A stretch of 64,000 bases of DNA from positions 124,001 through 188,000 of the forward strand of contig NZ_QTSZ01000049.1 of the NCBI RefSeq assembly GCF_003730295.1. The letters run 5' to 3'. Positions within the stretch are counted from its first letter, which is position 1; each line of letters opens with the position of its first letter. Below, one piece after another: positions 33,894 through 42,931 of this stretch. The translations under genes and the position numbers were made by a program. The notes beneath the pieces were generated by a model, which made no database searches, had not been told where the DNA came from, and saw nothing but the letters and a program-made list of their open reading frames with translations. Origin of the DNA: Ornithinibacillus gellani. GTDB taxonomy: Bacteria; Bacillota; Bacilli; Bacillales; Amphibacillaceae.

Positions 33894-36413
33894 ATGGCGA
33901 TTAAATCGGTTGTAACATCTCAAACAGATTTTACTGGTGAGTTTCCGATTCATGATGAAACAGTTGCATTATGGCGTTTTAATGAATCACAACCAAATGA
34001 AAGTCAGCTGATAGATAGTGGCACAAATAATCATCATTTTACGATATCAAATTGGTCTGGAACATCTGCAAGTTTAGTAGCAGGAAGGTTTGGGCGATTT
34101 TTCAGGCAGAATATTGTCAATCCAACAAGTGAAAAGACATATCTTACCGCTACCAATGATGGTAGCTTTTTTACTGATTTAGGGGTGAAAATTGTAGTTG
34201 GTGGCTGGATAAATCCGACAACCTATTCAATTGGTCAAACATTTATTCCTATATTTAGTACAAGGAATGGACCTGGACAACCAATTTTCTATATATCTTT
34301 ATATCAAGGAAGACTACGATTAATGCTTTATAACAACGCGGGGACATTAATTTATGATACATCCGAGACACCAAGTATAAGTTTTATAAACAATGGTTGG
34401 TATTTTATCACAACCATTATTAATAGGACTGATAAAACAATTCAAAACTTTATCGGTGACAGGTCGAACGGGGCAACTTGGCAATCACCTGTAAGAAATT
34501 ATACAGGTATACTGAATGAAGAATGTACCGCTGACATTGTCGTGGGTATGTTACAAGATACGTATTACTATGCTGGTGGTTTTGATGATTGGTTTTTTGA
34601 GAAAGATTCAAAGTTAACAATGGAAGATATACACTTACATTTTAAATCTTCTATTCAAGCAAATGGTGCAGATAGTGCATCCCAAGTCGATGCATTAACG
34701 GAACCAGGTGCTGTTATTTTAAAGCAAGAAGATAACAAGTATCCAGGTAGTGGTGTGCTCTATACAATACCTAAAAAGTGTAGTTTAGGTGGCAATGGTA
34801 GAGTTTCAGTAACTAGTGAATATATTGCTGGAACAACTGCGATTAGTTTAGTTGAAACATCCACATCAGATGACCTTGAGGATTGGACTTCGTGGCAAAC
34901 AATTGGACCAACAGGTGAATTAATTTCACCTAATAGAGCTTATATCCGCTATCGCATTACTTTAACGACAGAAGATGAAACGAAAACACCGAAACTAATA
35001 GAAGTTATATTGCATGATATCCCCAAACCCGCCTATGAAAAGCTTGGATTTGCTAGACCCGTGGTTTTGGATAGTAATGGGGCTTGGGATGCTGTTTTGG
35101 AAAATGCTTATGATGTTATTGTGACGAGTGAAATTAATGGAGCGGATATTTTAGAGTTTAAGATTCCTTTTCACGATTTAAAAAGGGAAAGTATTGAAAA
35201 CGAAAAACAAATTCAAATCGTAGACGATGTGTATCGCATACGAACGATAACGGATGAAAAAAGCCAAGAAGGTAATATCATCACTCACGTATATGCAGAA
35301 GCAGATTTTTATGACTTAGCTTTTAGTACGGATAAACAGCCTATTGAATTTAATGCAGATACTGCTGATGTCCCAATGAAATATGCGTTAGAAGGAACGG
35401 AGTGGTCTGTTGGAAATGTGAATGTAACTACAAAGCGGACGTGGGAATCAGAGGAGAAAAATGCATTATCTATATTACGAGAAGTGCAAAACATCCATGG
35501 TGGAGATTTAATTTTTGATAGTGCGAATCGTTTAGTTCATTTACTGACATTTGGCGGGAAAGATAGTGGTGCGTTATTTAGTTATAGAAAGAATATGAAA
35601 AGTATTCAAAGAACAGTGGATACAAGAAGTTTAGTGACAAGATTATACGCATACGGTAAAGATGGCATGACATTTTCATCTATCAATAATAACAAAGCAT
35701 ATGTAGAAGATTATAGCTTTACATCAGAGGTACGGATAGCAACACTTGATGCCTCATCCTTTAGCAACCCTTATCAAATGTTAGAGTTTGCAAATATGAG
35801 ATTAGGACAATATGCAAAACCGAGAGTGTCGTATGTTTTAACAGCAATGGACCTATCTGTACTAACTGGTTATGAACATGAGGAATGGGATCTAGGAGAT
35901 ATTGTTACCGTTAACGATAAAGAATTAAATTTACAAGTGAAGACTCGTATCGTACGCAGGCAGTACAATTTGCAAGAACCATGGAAAACAGTGATTGAAT
36001 TATCGACAAAATTAAAAGAATTAGGTGATTCATCAGCCCAGTGGGATAAGGCTGCAGATATGCTACATGACACAGATGTGCTTGATCGGCAGGAAATAAA
36101 AGATTTAGTACCGTTTAATCATTTGAGAAATTCAAGGGCAGATGATGGATTTACGTATTGGGTGAATTCTGGTTTTACAGTTGACCCTAACAATGGTGCA
36201 AGCGGTGATGCATCTTTTAAAGCAGAAGGTGTTTTGGGAATGACGAAATCTATGTATCAAACCGTATATCCAGCAAATCGAAAGAATTATACTATATCCG
36301 CACAAATTGGTTCTGAAAATCTAGAGAAAGGGCCAAATGGGCAAGTAGGGATTGAAGTGGAAATTGAATACGAAGATGGATCGATTGAAAAGAGAATTAT
36401 TGATTTATATTAG
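33894..36413 (+). CDS. Tail endopeptidase/tip protein with N-terminal LamG-like domain
   Basis: 839 residues, ATG 33894 after TGGAGGTG. Residues 15-250 form a concanavalin-like (LamG) domain: VALWRFNESQ, GRFGRFFRQN, and VVGGWINPTTYSIGQ, likely carbohydrate binding. Residues 380-740 match the prophage endopeptidase tail (Gp37-like) family: EINGADILEFKIPFHDLKR, VDDVYRIRTITDEKSQEGN, and YVLTAMDLSVLTGYEHEEWDLGD. A C-terminal jelly-roll piece follows. It is a tail-tip/receptor-contact protein. Confidence 0.85.
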   Translation: MAIKSVVTSQTDFTGEFPIHDETVALWRFNESQPNESQLIDSGTNNHHFTISNWSGTSASLVAGRFGRFFRQNIVNPTSEKTYLTATNDGSFFTDLGVKIVVGGWINPTTYSIGQTFIPIFSTRNGPGQPIFYISLYQGRLRLMLYNNAGTLIYDTSETPSISFINNGWYFITTIINRTDKTIQNFIGDRSNGATWQSPVRNYTGILNEECTADIVVGMLQDTYYYAGGFDDWFFEKDSKLTMEDIHLHFKSSIQANGADSASQVDALTEPGAVILKQEDNKYPGSGVLYTIPKKCSLGGNGRVSVTSEYIAGTTAISLVETSTSDDLEDWTSWQTIGPTGELISPNRAYIRYRITLTTEDETKTPKLIEVILHDIPKPAYEKLGFARPVVLDSNGAWDAVLENAYDVIVTSEINGADILEFKIPFHDLKRESIENEKQIQIVDDVYRIRTITDEKSQEGNIITHVYAEADFYDLAFSTDKQPIEFNADTADVPMKYALEGTEWSVGNVNVTTKRTWESEEKNALSILREVQNIHGGDLIFDSANRLVHLLTFGGKDSGALFSYRKNMKSIQRTVDTRSLVTRLYAYGKDGMTFSSINNNKAYVEDYSFTSEVRIATLDASSFSNPYQMLEFANMRLGQYAKPRVSYVLTAMDLSVLTGYEHEEWDLGDIVTVNDKELNLQVKTRIVRRQYNLQEPWKTVIELSTKLKELGDSSAQWDKAADMLHDTDVLDRQEIKDLVPFNHLRNSRADDGFTYWVNSGFTVDPNNGASGDASFKAEGVLGMTKSMYQTVYPANRKNYTISAQIGSENLEKGPNGQVGIEVEIEYEDGSIEKRIIDLY

Positions 36414-36424
36414 AGGTGTTTGAA

Positions 36425-36619
36425 ATGGTTTTTTTTACTCAAACTGCACATGCAATTACTCCAAAAGGATCTGGGAAAATTAAGAAATTAACAATTCGAT
36501 TATTTGTAAAAGATTGCACCGGGACAGTGTATTTTACAGATATTCTTTTGCAAGGTGGCTCAATCGCTACTGGGTGGGTTGGGCATGTATCAGAAATAAA
36601 GTGGACTCTTGATGGTTAG
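36425..36619 (+). CDS. Small tail protein, partial paralogue of the next gene
   Basis: 64 residues from ATG 36425 (GAGGTG upstream). It contains LTIRLFVKDCTGTVYFTDIL, which closely matches LKLFVTDCTGTIYYTDI in the next protein. It may have split from, or duplicated part of, the neighbouring tail protein. Structural role inferred from position only. Confidence 0.65.
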   Translation: MVFFTQTAHAITPKGSGKIKKLTIRLFVKDCTGTVYFTDILLQGGSIATGWVGHVSEIKWTLDG

Positions 36620-36628
36620 GTGATTCGA

Positions 36629-37210
36629 ATGGCGATACAATTTACTCGATTTAGTGAAACGATACGTGTGAAAGAAGATAAAAGAGTCGTAAATGTAACT
36701 TTGAAATTGTTCGTTACAGACTGTACGGGGACGATTTATTATACAGATATACAACTTCAAGAAGGCGATAAGCTAACGGGATATGTCTTAAACACAGAAA
36801 CCTCACTTGAAAAATATAGAGAAGAAAGCGGGGTTCTCCCAGTTCGTTTCTATAATGGAGTGGTTAGAAGTAAAGAAACGATTGTCATATTTAATCTGGG
36901 AACAACATCTGCAGGACTGGATTGTCATATCACACCCCTTCAATCAATGAAAGCAGGAAGTATTAAACTTTCGCAAGGATATGGATCCCACCATATGAAA
37001 TTTAAAGCTGTAGCAAATCCAGATGACACATTTTCATTATTAGCTTCCACTAGAGAAGTATTGCGAAATCAAAGCAAAACAGAAAAAGAAGGGTTTTATC
37101 AATATACCGCAGCATCTGATAGTAAGCACATTGTAGAACTCGAAGAAGGAAAAGCAGCACGAGTTTTATTTGAATTCCAGGAAATGCAAGAAGGAAGTGG
37201 CAAGCAATGA
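36629..37210 (+). CDS. Tail protein of unknown function
   Basis: 193 residues from ATG 36629 (AGGTG upstream). N-terminal strand repeat shared with the previous gene, then NTETSLEKYREESGVLPVRFYNG and a beta-rich region with GLDCHITPLQSMKAGSIKLS. Similar proteins lie between tail endopeptidase and GH18-type genes in these prophages. Its stop overlaps the next start (ATGA). Likely baseplate or tip component. Confidence 0.7.
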   Translation: MAIQFTRFSETIRVKEDKRVVNVTLKLFVTDCTGTIYYTDIQLQEGDKLTGYVLNTETSLEKYREESGVLPVRFYNGVVRSKETIVIFNLGTTSAGLDCHITPLQSMKAGSIKLSQGYGSHHMKFKAVANPDDTFSLLASTREVLRNQSKTEKEGFYQYTAASDSKHIVELEEGKAARVLFEFQEMQEGSGKQ

Positions 37211-39678
37211 GTCAATATCTAGAAGGCAAAAAGACAATGGTGTGGAGTTTCATGGGAAACGCAAGAATGTATGAGGCTTTAAACAAATACGGGGATAGGC
37301 TTGATACGGTAGGTATATTTACATTTGAGGTAGATATTACAGGTACTATTAAAGAAACAGGGACAAGTATATCGAGCATGATGCCATATATCAATAAATG
37401 GCCGCATATAAAATGGTTGCTAACAATCATGAATCATGGAACGGCATCAATATTTACAGCAATCAGAAATAACACAAATGGTGCAAAAGATAAATTTTTA
37501 TCAGAAATCGTTCGAATCATGAAGAAATATCCATGGTGTGATGGAGTTGATATTGATTTAGAACGTGGTGGTGGCTATGAAAACAAAGATGCCGCAAACC
37601 TTTTATTTAAAGATATTTATCAAACTGTAAAACAGTACGATTCATCAAAGCTTGTCAATATCTGCTTACCTGGAATGACAGGGGTTCAAGGTTCTGTTGG
37701 TGGAGAAAACTGGTGTGTTTATGAAGACTTAGATCCTTATTGTGATACGGCTGCGATTATGAGTTATGGGATGGCTTGGGCGGGTTCCGCTCCTGGTCCA
37801 GTTTCCCCGCGAGATTGGTTGGAAGGTATTTATAATTATGCAACAAGCGTCATGTCTCCAAAGAAGATATTCTTAGGTCTTCCAGGTTACGGTTGGAACT
37901 GGCGAATTGATGATACACCTCAGAATTTAAATAGGGTTTATCGTGGTACGTCCAACACCTATTATGCTGCACAACTTTGGATGACAGGTGGTTATAACTT
38001 TACAAATGATGCACCACCGCAACCGATGATTCCTATCATTGCTTATTGGGATGATTACGATAAAGTCCCATGGGCATTGCCACATGTCTATGATTACATG
38101 GAAGGTCCAGATGCAGTTACGAGAACCAATCCATTAATTGCAGAAGATTATAACCGAAGAAGCTTTTTAACAGCGTATAGTAAACAACAAAAGACGGAGT
38201 TTGGAAATATATATATTGACCGTCAAGGCAGTAATTATGATAGTCATGCGGGAATTGTATCTGATTCTTCTCAGATGGTTACTCTCGGTGAAAACGGTGA
38301 AACGATATATAATTTCACATTACAATCTAGTGGAACTTATGACATTGCAGTAAGAATTGGTTTTCCATTTTGGGATAAGAATTCTATTAAGATATCAATT
38401 GATAATGATGAAACAACTATTAAAGAGAGTAGGCTATGGTGGCCTTATTGGAGAACAACTTGTTGGTTAACGTTAAAGAAGAATATATCCTTAACAGCAG
38501 GTGCACATACCATCAAAGTTAAAGCAGGAATACCTGGTGTACAGTTTTATGGTTTTAGAGTTTGCTCAGACTTTCAACAATCATCTAGCGCGGGTGAAGC
38601 GGAGTTCTTACTTGCACCTAGAAAGTTTAAAGGGGTAAATGGTCAAATGGTGGAACCAGATCGTGCATTTAAATTAACGACCGAAGTATTGAGAAGAAAA
38701 CCAGACTCAGCCCTTATTTGGTACGAAGACTTCAGGGATGAAAATCCGCTACCTAGCAATTATTGGACAACCCTAAGCGGTGAATGGGAAGTATGGAAAA
38801 AAGATGATTTTAACAATCCACGTCCTTATGCACAGCTTGATGGAAAAGGTGAATTGACATGGAGATATTCAGATTTTAAAGATATACACATTAGAGCAAG
38901 AATTGGATTCCCACAAAACGGAAGTGGGAGAGCAGGAGTTTTTTGTGGAGATTTGTTTTGCTGTTTAAATTATACTTCTCAACGTCTAGAGTTGTATAAA
39001 AGTAATTCATTACTGGGTAGTTATAATGTTCAAATTGAACGAACATCAAACGCTAATTTACGAACTGCTCCTAATCTGTACACGATTGAAATGCGAATTC
39101 GTAATAATTCTGTCAGGGTGTATTCCGGGGCAGCAAACACATTCAGATTTAAAGTGGATATAAATGATTTCAGTGGAGGCTCTGCAGGAATTCGTTCAGA
39201 TAACCGCATGATATCTGACTTACTTCGTTTAGGAGATGCATGGACATACGAACCATATGAAAGTGTAGATATAACTTTTCCAAATGGAAACACAGTAGAA
39301 TTTGGAAGAATACCAAGAACAGGTGTTACTTGGGATAATGAGTTCCAAGTCTTTAAAGTAAATAATGATGTGGAAGAGATAAGCACAAGAAATGATGATA
39401 TATCAATGGATTATGATTTCTTTCACTCACAAGAATTACCACTAATTGCGGGAAATGATTATACCGTCAAAATAAAACCAAAGGACATTAACCTTTGGAT
39501 ATCACGTTTATTTTTAGGAGATGCGGATGGTTTTTCAATTCTCTATTATCAAGATGTTGATAGCTTGGTTTATTGGGCAAATGAGGCAGCTTACAGGTGG
39601 AAATTACGAGGCATTGCCATTTGGTCATTAGGGCAGGAAGATATGCGAGTGTGGGAAGCATTACCCAAACAAATATGA
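37207..39678 (+). CDS. Tail-associated glycoside hydrolase family 18 protein with inserted binding modules
   Basis: 823 residues. GH18 barrel with the catalytic DGVDIDLERGGG motif (DxxDxDxE, about residue 120), ICLPGMTG, AAIMSYGMAWAG and KKIFLGLPGYGWNW. Residues about 330-465 look like a carbohydrate-binding beta-sandwich and 490-670 like a concanavalin-type module. The barrel end, FSILYYQDVDSLVYWANEAA and RGIAIWSLGQEDMRVWEALP, is at the extreme C-terminus, so the modules are inserted inside the barrel. It probably degrades cell-wall or capsule polysaccharide during adsorption. A decayed copy of its 3' end lies at 46519. Confidence 0.88.
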   Translation: MSQYLEGKKTMVWSFMGNARMYEALNKYGDRLDTVGIFTFEVDITGTIKETGTSISSMMPYINKWPHIKWLLTIMNHGTASIFTAIRNNTNGAKDKFLSEIVRIMKKYPWCDGVDIDLERGGGYENKDAANLLFKDIYQTVKQYDSSKLVNICLPGMTGVQGSVGGENWCVYEDLDPYCDTAAIMSYGMAWAGSAPGPVSPRDWLEGIYNYATSVMSPKKIFLGLPGYGWNWRIDDTPQNLNRVYRGTSNTYYAAQLWMTGGYNFTNDAPPQPMIPIIAYWDDYDKVPWALPHVYDYMEGPDAVTRTNPLIAEDYNRRSFLTAYSKQQKTEFGNIYIDRQGSNYDSHAGIVSDSSQMVTLGENGETIYNFTLQSSGTYDIAVRIGFPFWDKNSIKISIDNDETTIKESRLWWPYWRTTCWLTLKKNISLTAGAHTIKVKAGIPGVQFYGFRVCSDFQQSSSAGEAEFLLAPRKFKGVNGQMVEPDRAFKLTTEVLRRKPDSALIWYEDFRDENPLPSNYWTTLSGEWEVWKKDDFNNPRPYAQLDGKGELTWRYSDFKDIHIRARIGFPQNGSGRAGVFCGDLFCCLNYTSQRLELYKSNSLLGSYNVQIERTSNANLRTAPNLYTIEMRIRNNSVRVYSGAANTFRFKVDINDFSGGSAGIRSDNRMISDLLRLGDAWTYEPYESVDITFPNGNTVEFGRIPRTGVTWDNEFQVFKVNNDVEEISTRNDDISMDYDFFHSQELPLIAGNDYTVKIKPKDINLWISRLFLGDADGFSILYYQDVDSLVYWANEAAYRWKLRGIAIWSLGQEDMRVWEALPKQI

Positions 39679-39685
39679 ATAATTC

Positions 39686-39718
39686 AAGGGTGTCTACAAA
39701 ATGTGGACACCCTTTTTA
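39686..39718 (+). terminator. Terminator after the tail operon
   Basis: AAGGGTGTC, loop TACAAAATGTG, GACACCCTT then T-run. Splits tail genes from the lysis cassette. Confidence 0.85.
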
Positions 39719-39753
39719 TATAGATGTTTTAAAACTGAAGGGGGAAATATTCT

Positions 39754-40164
39754 ATGAAGGATATATGGAACTGGATACAAATCATCGTTACAGCACTAGG
39801 TGGATTTATTGGTTGGTTTTTAGGAGGGCTAGATGGCTTTTTGTATGCCTTGATCATATTGGTTGTTGCTGATTATATCACTGGAATTATGTGTGCAATT
39901 GTTGATAAGGAACTGTCTAGTGAGATTGGTTACCGAGGGATATTTAAGAAGGTATTAATTTTTATACTGGTAGGTGTCGGGCATATGATTGACACACATT
40001 TAATAGGGGATGGCAGCGTTCTTAGAACAGCAGTCATCTTTTTTTATTGCTCGAATGAAGGGATTTCCATGCTAGAAAATGCTTCACGCTTGGGTTTACC
40101 AATACCTGAGAAGTTGAAAAATGCACTTGCTCAGTTACACAATAAAGGAGGAAATGAATCATGA
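39754..40164 (+). CDS. Phage holin, Cph1/phi29 (holin_4) family
   Basis: 136 residues, ATG 39754 after GGGGGAAA. Hydrophobic segments at about 7-40 (IIVTALGGFIGWFLGGL, FLYALIILVVADYITGIMCA) and 65-85 (VLIFILVGVGHMI), with the family motif DYITGIMCAIVDKELSSEIGYRG and KVLIFILVGVG and VIFFYCSNEGISMLENAS. Forms membrane lesions for the endolysin. Overlaps the amidase start by four bases. Confidence 0.92.
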   Translation: MKDIWNWIQIIVTALGGFIGWFLGGLDGFLYALIILVVADYITGIMCAIVDKELSSEIGYRGIFKKVLIFILVGVGHMIDTHLIGDGSVLRTAVIFFYCSNEGISMLENASRLGLPIPEKLKNALAQLHNKGGNES

Positions 40165-40868
40165 ATTTAAAAAAGTTATATTTAACGAAGAATGAATGTT
40201 ACAAAGCTGGAAGGAAAATCACACCAAAAGGAATTATGGTTCATAGCACAGGGGCAAACAATCCGAATTTAAAGCGTTACGTTGGCCCAGACGATGGATT
40301 GTTAGGAAAGAATCAATACAACAATCACTGGAACCAGCCACGTCCAGATGGCAGACAAGTGTGTGTTCATGCTTTTATCGGAAAGTTAAAAGATGGGTCG
40401 ATTGCAACCTACCAAACATTACCTTGGAATCATCGTGGTTGGCATGCGGGTGGAGATGCGAATAATACACATATTGGTTTTGAAATCTGTGAGGATAACT
40501 TAACAGATAGAACTTACTTTAATAAGGTATATAAAGAAGCAGTTGAACTTGCTGCTTATCTTTGTAAACAATACAAACTAACGGAGAAAAATATCATCGG
40601 CCATTATGAAGGGTACCAGAAAAAAATCGCTAGTAATCATGGCGACCCACGTCATTGGTTTTCAAAACATGGTAAGTCAATGGATACGTTTAGGGCAGAT
40701 GTGAAGAAGGAATTAGCGAAAGGTACGTCAACATCTAAACCATCAACTGGTGGAAAGAAACTATATCGTGTACAGATTGGTGCGTATAGTGTTAAAAAGA
40801 ATGCTGATAAGCAGCTGGAAAAAGCAAAGAAAGCTGGGTTTAAAGATGCGTTTGTGAAGTATGAATAA
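40161..40868 (+). CDS. Endolysin: N-acetylmuramoyl-L-alanine amidase with SPOR domain
   Basis: 235 residues, ATG 40161 after AAAGGAGG. Amidase_2 (T7 lysozyme-like) zinc fold: GIMVHSTGAN (first His), VHAFIGKLKDGSIATYQTLPWNHRGWH, HIGFEICED and a late HGDPRHW. Residues about 195-235 form a partial SPOR-type domain (LYRVQIGAYSVKKNADKQL), which binds peptidoglycan. No signal peptide, as expected for holin-dependent release. A terminator follows. Confidence 0.93.
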   Translation: MNLKKLYLTKNECYKAGRKITPKGIMVHSTGANNPNLKRYVGPDDGLLGKNQYNNHWNQPRPDGRQVCVHAFIGKLKDGSIATYQTLPWNHRGWHAGGDANNTHIGFEICEDNLTDRTYFNKVYKEAVELAAYLCKQYKLTEKNIIGHYEGYQKKIASNHGDPRHWFSKHGKSMDTFRADVKKELAKGTSTSKPSTGGKKLYRVQIGAYSVKKNADKQLEKAKKAGFKDAFVKYE

Positions 40869-40874
40869 ATAAAA

Positions 40875-40906
40875 ACAACCGAAGAGTAGTTAAACTCTTC
40901 GGTTGT
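40875..40906. terminator. Terminator after lysis genes
   Basis: ACAACCGAAGAG, loop of eight, CTCTTCGGTTGT, a perfect 12-bp stem. It ends the phage late operon just before the resistance cassette. Confidence 0.9.
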
Positions 40907-40922
40907 AACTTAAATGACTATT

Positions 40923-40960
40923 TAATCTTCCACAATCGCGCCCGATTGCTGAACAGATTA
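40923..40960 (+). repeat. Hairpin repeat, left copy flanking the bleO-aadD cassette
   Basis: TAATCTTCCACAATCG, CGCC, CGATTGCTGAACAGATTA. It aligns without gaps to 42491-42528 over 38 positions in the same orientation, sharing TAATCTTC, GCCCG and TTG.TGAA. Each copy folds as a hairpin around GCCC. Confidence 0.55.
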
Positions 40961-40970
40961 ATAATAGATT

Positions 40971-41375
40971 TTAGCTTTTTATTTGTTGAAAAAAGCTAAT
41001 CAAATTGTTGTCGGGATCAATTACTGCAAAGTCTCGTTCATCCCACCACTGATCTTTTAATGATGTATTGGGGTGCAAAATGCCCAAAGGCTTAATATGT
41101 TGATATAATTCATCAATTCCCTCTACTTCAATGCGGCAACTAGCAGTACCAGCAATAAACGACTCCGCACCTGTACAAACCGGTGAATCATTACTACGAG
41201 AGCGCCAGCCTTCATCACTTGCCTCCCATAGATGAATCCGAACCTCATTACACATTAGAACTGCGAATCCATCTTCATGGTGAACCAAAGTGAAACCTAG
41301 TTTATCGCAATAAAAACCTATACTCTTTTTAATATCCCCGACTGGCAATGCCGGGATAGACTGTAACATTCTCAC
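40971..41375 (-). CDS. bleO: Bleomycin-binding protein, pUB110 type
   Basis: 134 residues with GTG start at 41375. Vicinal-oxygen-chelate (glyoxalase-like) fold: IPALPVGDIKKSIGFYCDKLG, FAVLMCNEVRIHLWEASDEG and WWDERDFAVIDPDNNLISFF. These dimers sequester bleomycin/phleomycin. By recall the sequence is essentially the Ble protein of plasmid pUB110. It lies downstream of aadD in the same direction as on that plasmid, opposite to the surrounding phage genes. Confidence 0.95.
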   Translation of the reverse strand: MRMLQSIPALPVGDIKKSIGFYCDKLGFTLVHHEDGFAVLMCNEVRIHLWEASDEGWRSRSNDSPVCTGAESFIAGTASCRIEVEGIDELYQHIKPLGILHPNTSLKDQWWDERDFAVIDPDNNLISFFQQIKS

Positions 41376-41591
41376 GCATAAAATCCCCTTTCATTTTCTA
41401 ATGTAAATCTATTACCTTATTATTAATTCAATTCGCTCATAATTAATCCTTTTTCTTATTACGCAAAATGGCCCGATTTAAGCACACCCTTTATTCCGTT
41501 AATGCGCCATGACAGCCATGATAATTACTAATACTAGGAGAAGTTAATAAATACGTAACCAACATGATTAACAATTATTAGAGGTCATCGT

Positions 41592-42353
41592 TCAAAATGG
41601 TATGCGTTTTGACACATCCACTATATATCCGTGTCGTTCTGTCCACTCCTGAATCCCATTCCAGAAATTCTCTAGCGATTCCAGAAGTTTCTCAGAGTCG
41701 GAAAGTTGACCAGACATTACGAACTGGCACAGATGGTCATAACCTGAAGGAAGATCTGATTGCTTAACTGCTTCAGTTAAGACCGAAGCGCTCGTCGTAT
41801 AACAGATGCGATGATGCAGACCAATCAACATGGCACCTGCCATTGCTACCTGTACAGTCAAGGATGGTAGAAATGTTGTCGGTCCTTGCACACGAATATT
41901 ACGCCATTTGCCTGCATATTCAAACAGCTCTTCTACGATAAGGGCACAAATCGCATCGTGGAACGTTTGGGCTTCTACCGATTTAGCAGTTTGATACACT
42001 TTCTCTAAGTATCCACCTGAATCATAAATCGGCAAAATAGAGAAAAATTGACCATGTGTAAGCGGCCAATCTGATTCCACCTGAGATGCATAATCTAGTA
42101 GAATCTCTTCGCTATCAAAATTCACTTCCACCTTCCACTCACCGGTTGTCCATTCATGGCTGAACTCTGCTTCCTCTGTTGACATGACACACATCATCTC
42201 AATATCCGAATAGGGCCCATCAGTCTGACGACCAAGAGAGCCATAAACACCAATAGCCTTAACATCATCCCCATATTTATCCAATATTCGTTCCTTAATT
42301 TCATGAACAATCTTCATTCTTTCTTCTCTAGTCATTATTATTGGTCCATTCAC
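41592..42353 (-). CDS. aadD: Aminoglycoside 4'-O-nucleotidyltransferase ANT(4')-I
   Basis: 253 residues from the GTG at 42353, the recognised start of this enzyme; an in-frame ATG at 42362 is too near AAAGGG. It adenylates the 4' hydroxyl of kanamycin, neomycin and tobramycin. Motif GVYGSLGRQTDGPYSDIEMM carries the nucleotidyltransferase GS and the Asp/Glu metal ligands; EVNFDSEEILLDY follows. By recall it is nearly identical to the pUB110 enzyme, so transfer from a plasmid is likely. A 216-base gap without genes separates it from bleO. Confidence 0.96.
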   Translation of the reverse strand: MNGPIIMTREERMKIVHEIKERILDKYGDDVKAIGVYGSLGRQTDGPYSDIEMMCVMSTEEAEFSHEWTTGEWKVEVNFDSEEILLDYASQVESDWPLTHGQFFSILPIYDSGGYLEKVYQTAKSVEAQTFHDAICALIVEELFEYAGKWRNIRVQGPTTFLPSLTVQVAMAGAMLIGLHHRICYTTSASVLTEAVKQSDLPSGYDHLCQFVMSGQLSDSEKLLESLENFWNGIQEWTERHGYIVDVSKRIPF

Positions 42354-42490
42354 TATTCTCATTCCCTTTTCAGATAATTTTAGATTTGCTTTTCTAAATA
42401 AGAATATTTGGAGAGCACCGTTCTTATTCAGCTATTAATAACTCGTCTTCCTAAGCATCCTTCAATCCTTTTAATAACAATTATAGCATC

Positions 42491-42528
42491 TAATCTTCAA
42501 CAAACTGGCCCGTTTGTTGAATAATCTA
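42491..42528 (+). repeat. Hairpin repeat, right copy flanking the bleO-aadD cassette
   Basis: TTCAACAAAC (42496-42505), loop TGGCCC, GTTTGTTGAA (42512-42521). It pairs with the copy at 40923 as an imperfect direct repeat. By recall, the plasmid sequence upstream of aadD continues to about this hairpin, so the junction with phage DNA may be near 42521. Confidence 0.55.
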
Positions 42529-42590
42529 CTTTCATTATATCTAGAACTTCAATTACATATCAACTATTAATCAACATATTACAGAAATAA

Positions 42591-42624
42591 GGGTTCGAAT
42601 TCCCACTTTTTTTCGCATATAGGT
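42591..42624 (+). repeat. Conserved leader motif GGGTTCGAAT...TTCGCATATAGGT
   Basis: GGGTTCGAATTCCCAC followed by TTTTTTTCGCATATAGGT, then AGGAGG 16 bases later and a start at 42651. Same motif as at 8517-8552. Confidence 0.5.
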
Positions 42625-42650
42625 AGAAGACTATTTAGGAGGAAAACCAT

Positions 42651-42878
42651 ATGCGAATGACACAACTCTCATCTGAGCATCAAACACCTAATCATAAACC
42701 ATCAAAACCAACTGAAGGACAACTTCAAAACGAACTTAATTATCATCTTGCTGAAAAAATGCTCATGAAACTACGTGAAAAAGAACTCATTTCAAAGGAA
42801 GAATTCAATCAAATAAGCAAATTAAATCGTCAAAAATTCAATCCCTTATTAGGCCCTTTAATGTGCGATAAACCTTGA
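42651..42878 (+). CDS. Small protein preceding the recombinase genes (SHOCT-like)
   Basis: 75 residues, ATG 42651 after TTAGGAGG. NELNYHLAEKMLMKLREKELISKEEFNQI fits a short SHOCT-type helical motif (two helices with LxxLxxxGxISxEEF pattern, here LREKELISKEEF). Proteins like this often precede paired or triple serine recombinase genes in Firmicutes elements and may be accessory directionality factors; this is inference. Ends 54 bases before the first recombinase. Confidence 0.7.
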   Translation: MRMTQLSSEHQTPNHKPSKPTEGQLQNELNYHLAEKMLMKLREKELISKEEFNQISKLNRQKFNPLLGPLMCDKP

Positions 42879-42931
42879 TATAACAGTGGTCTAACGCTAA
42901 TATGTCACATACAAGAAAAAGGGGTGAGTGG

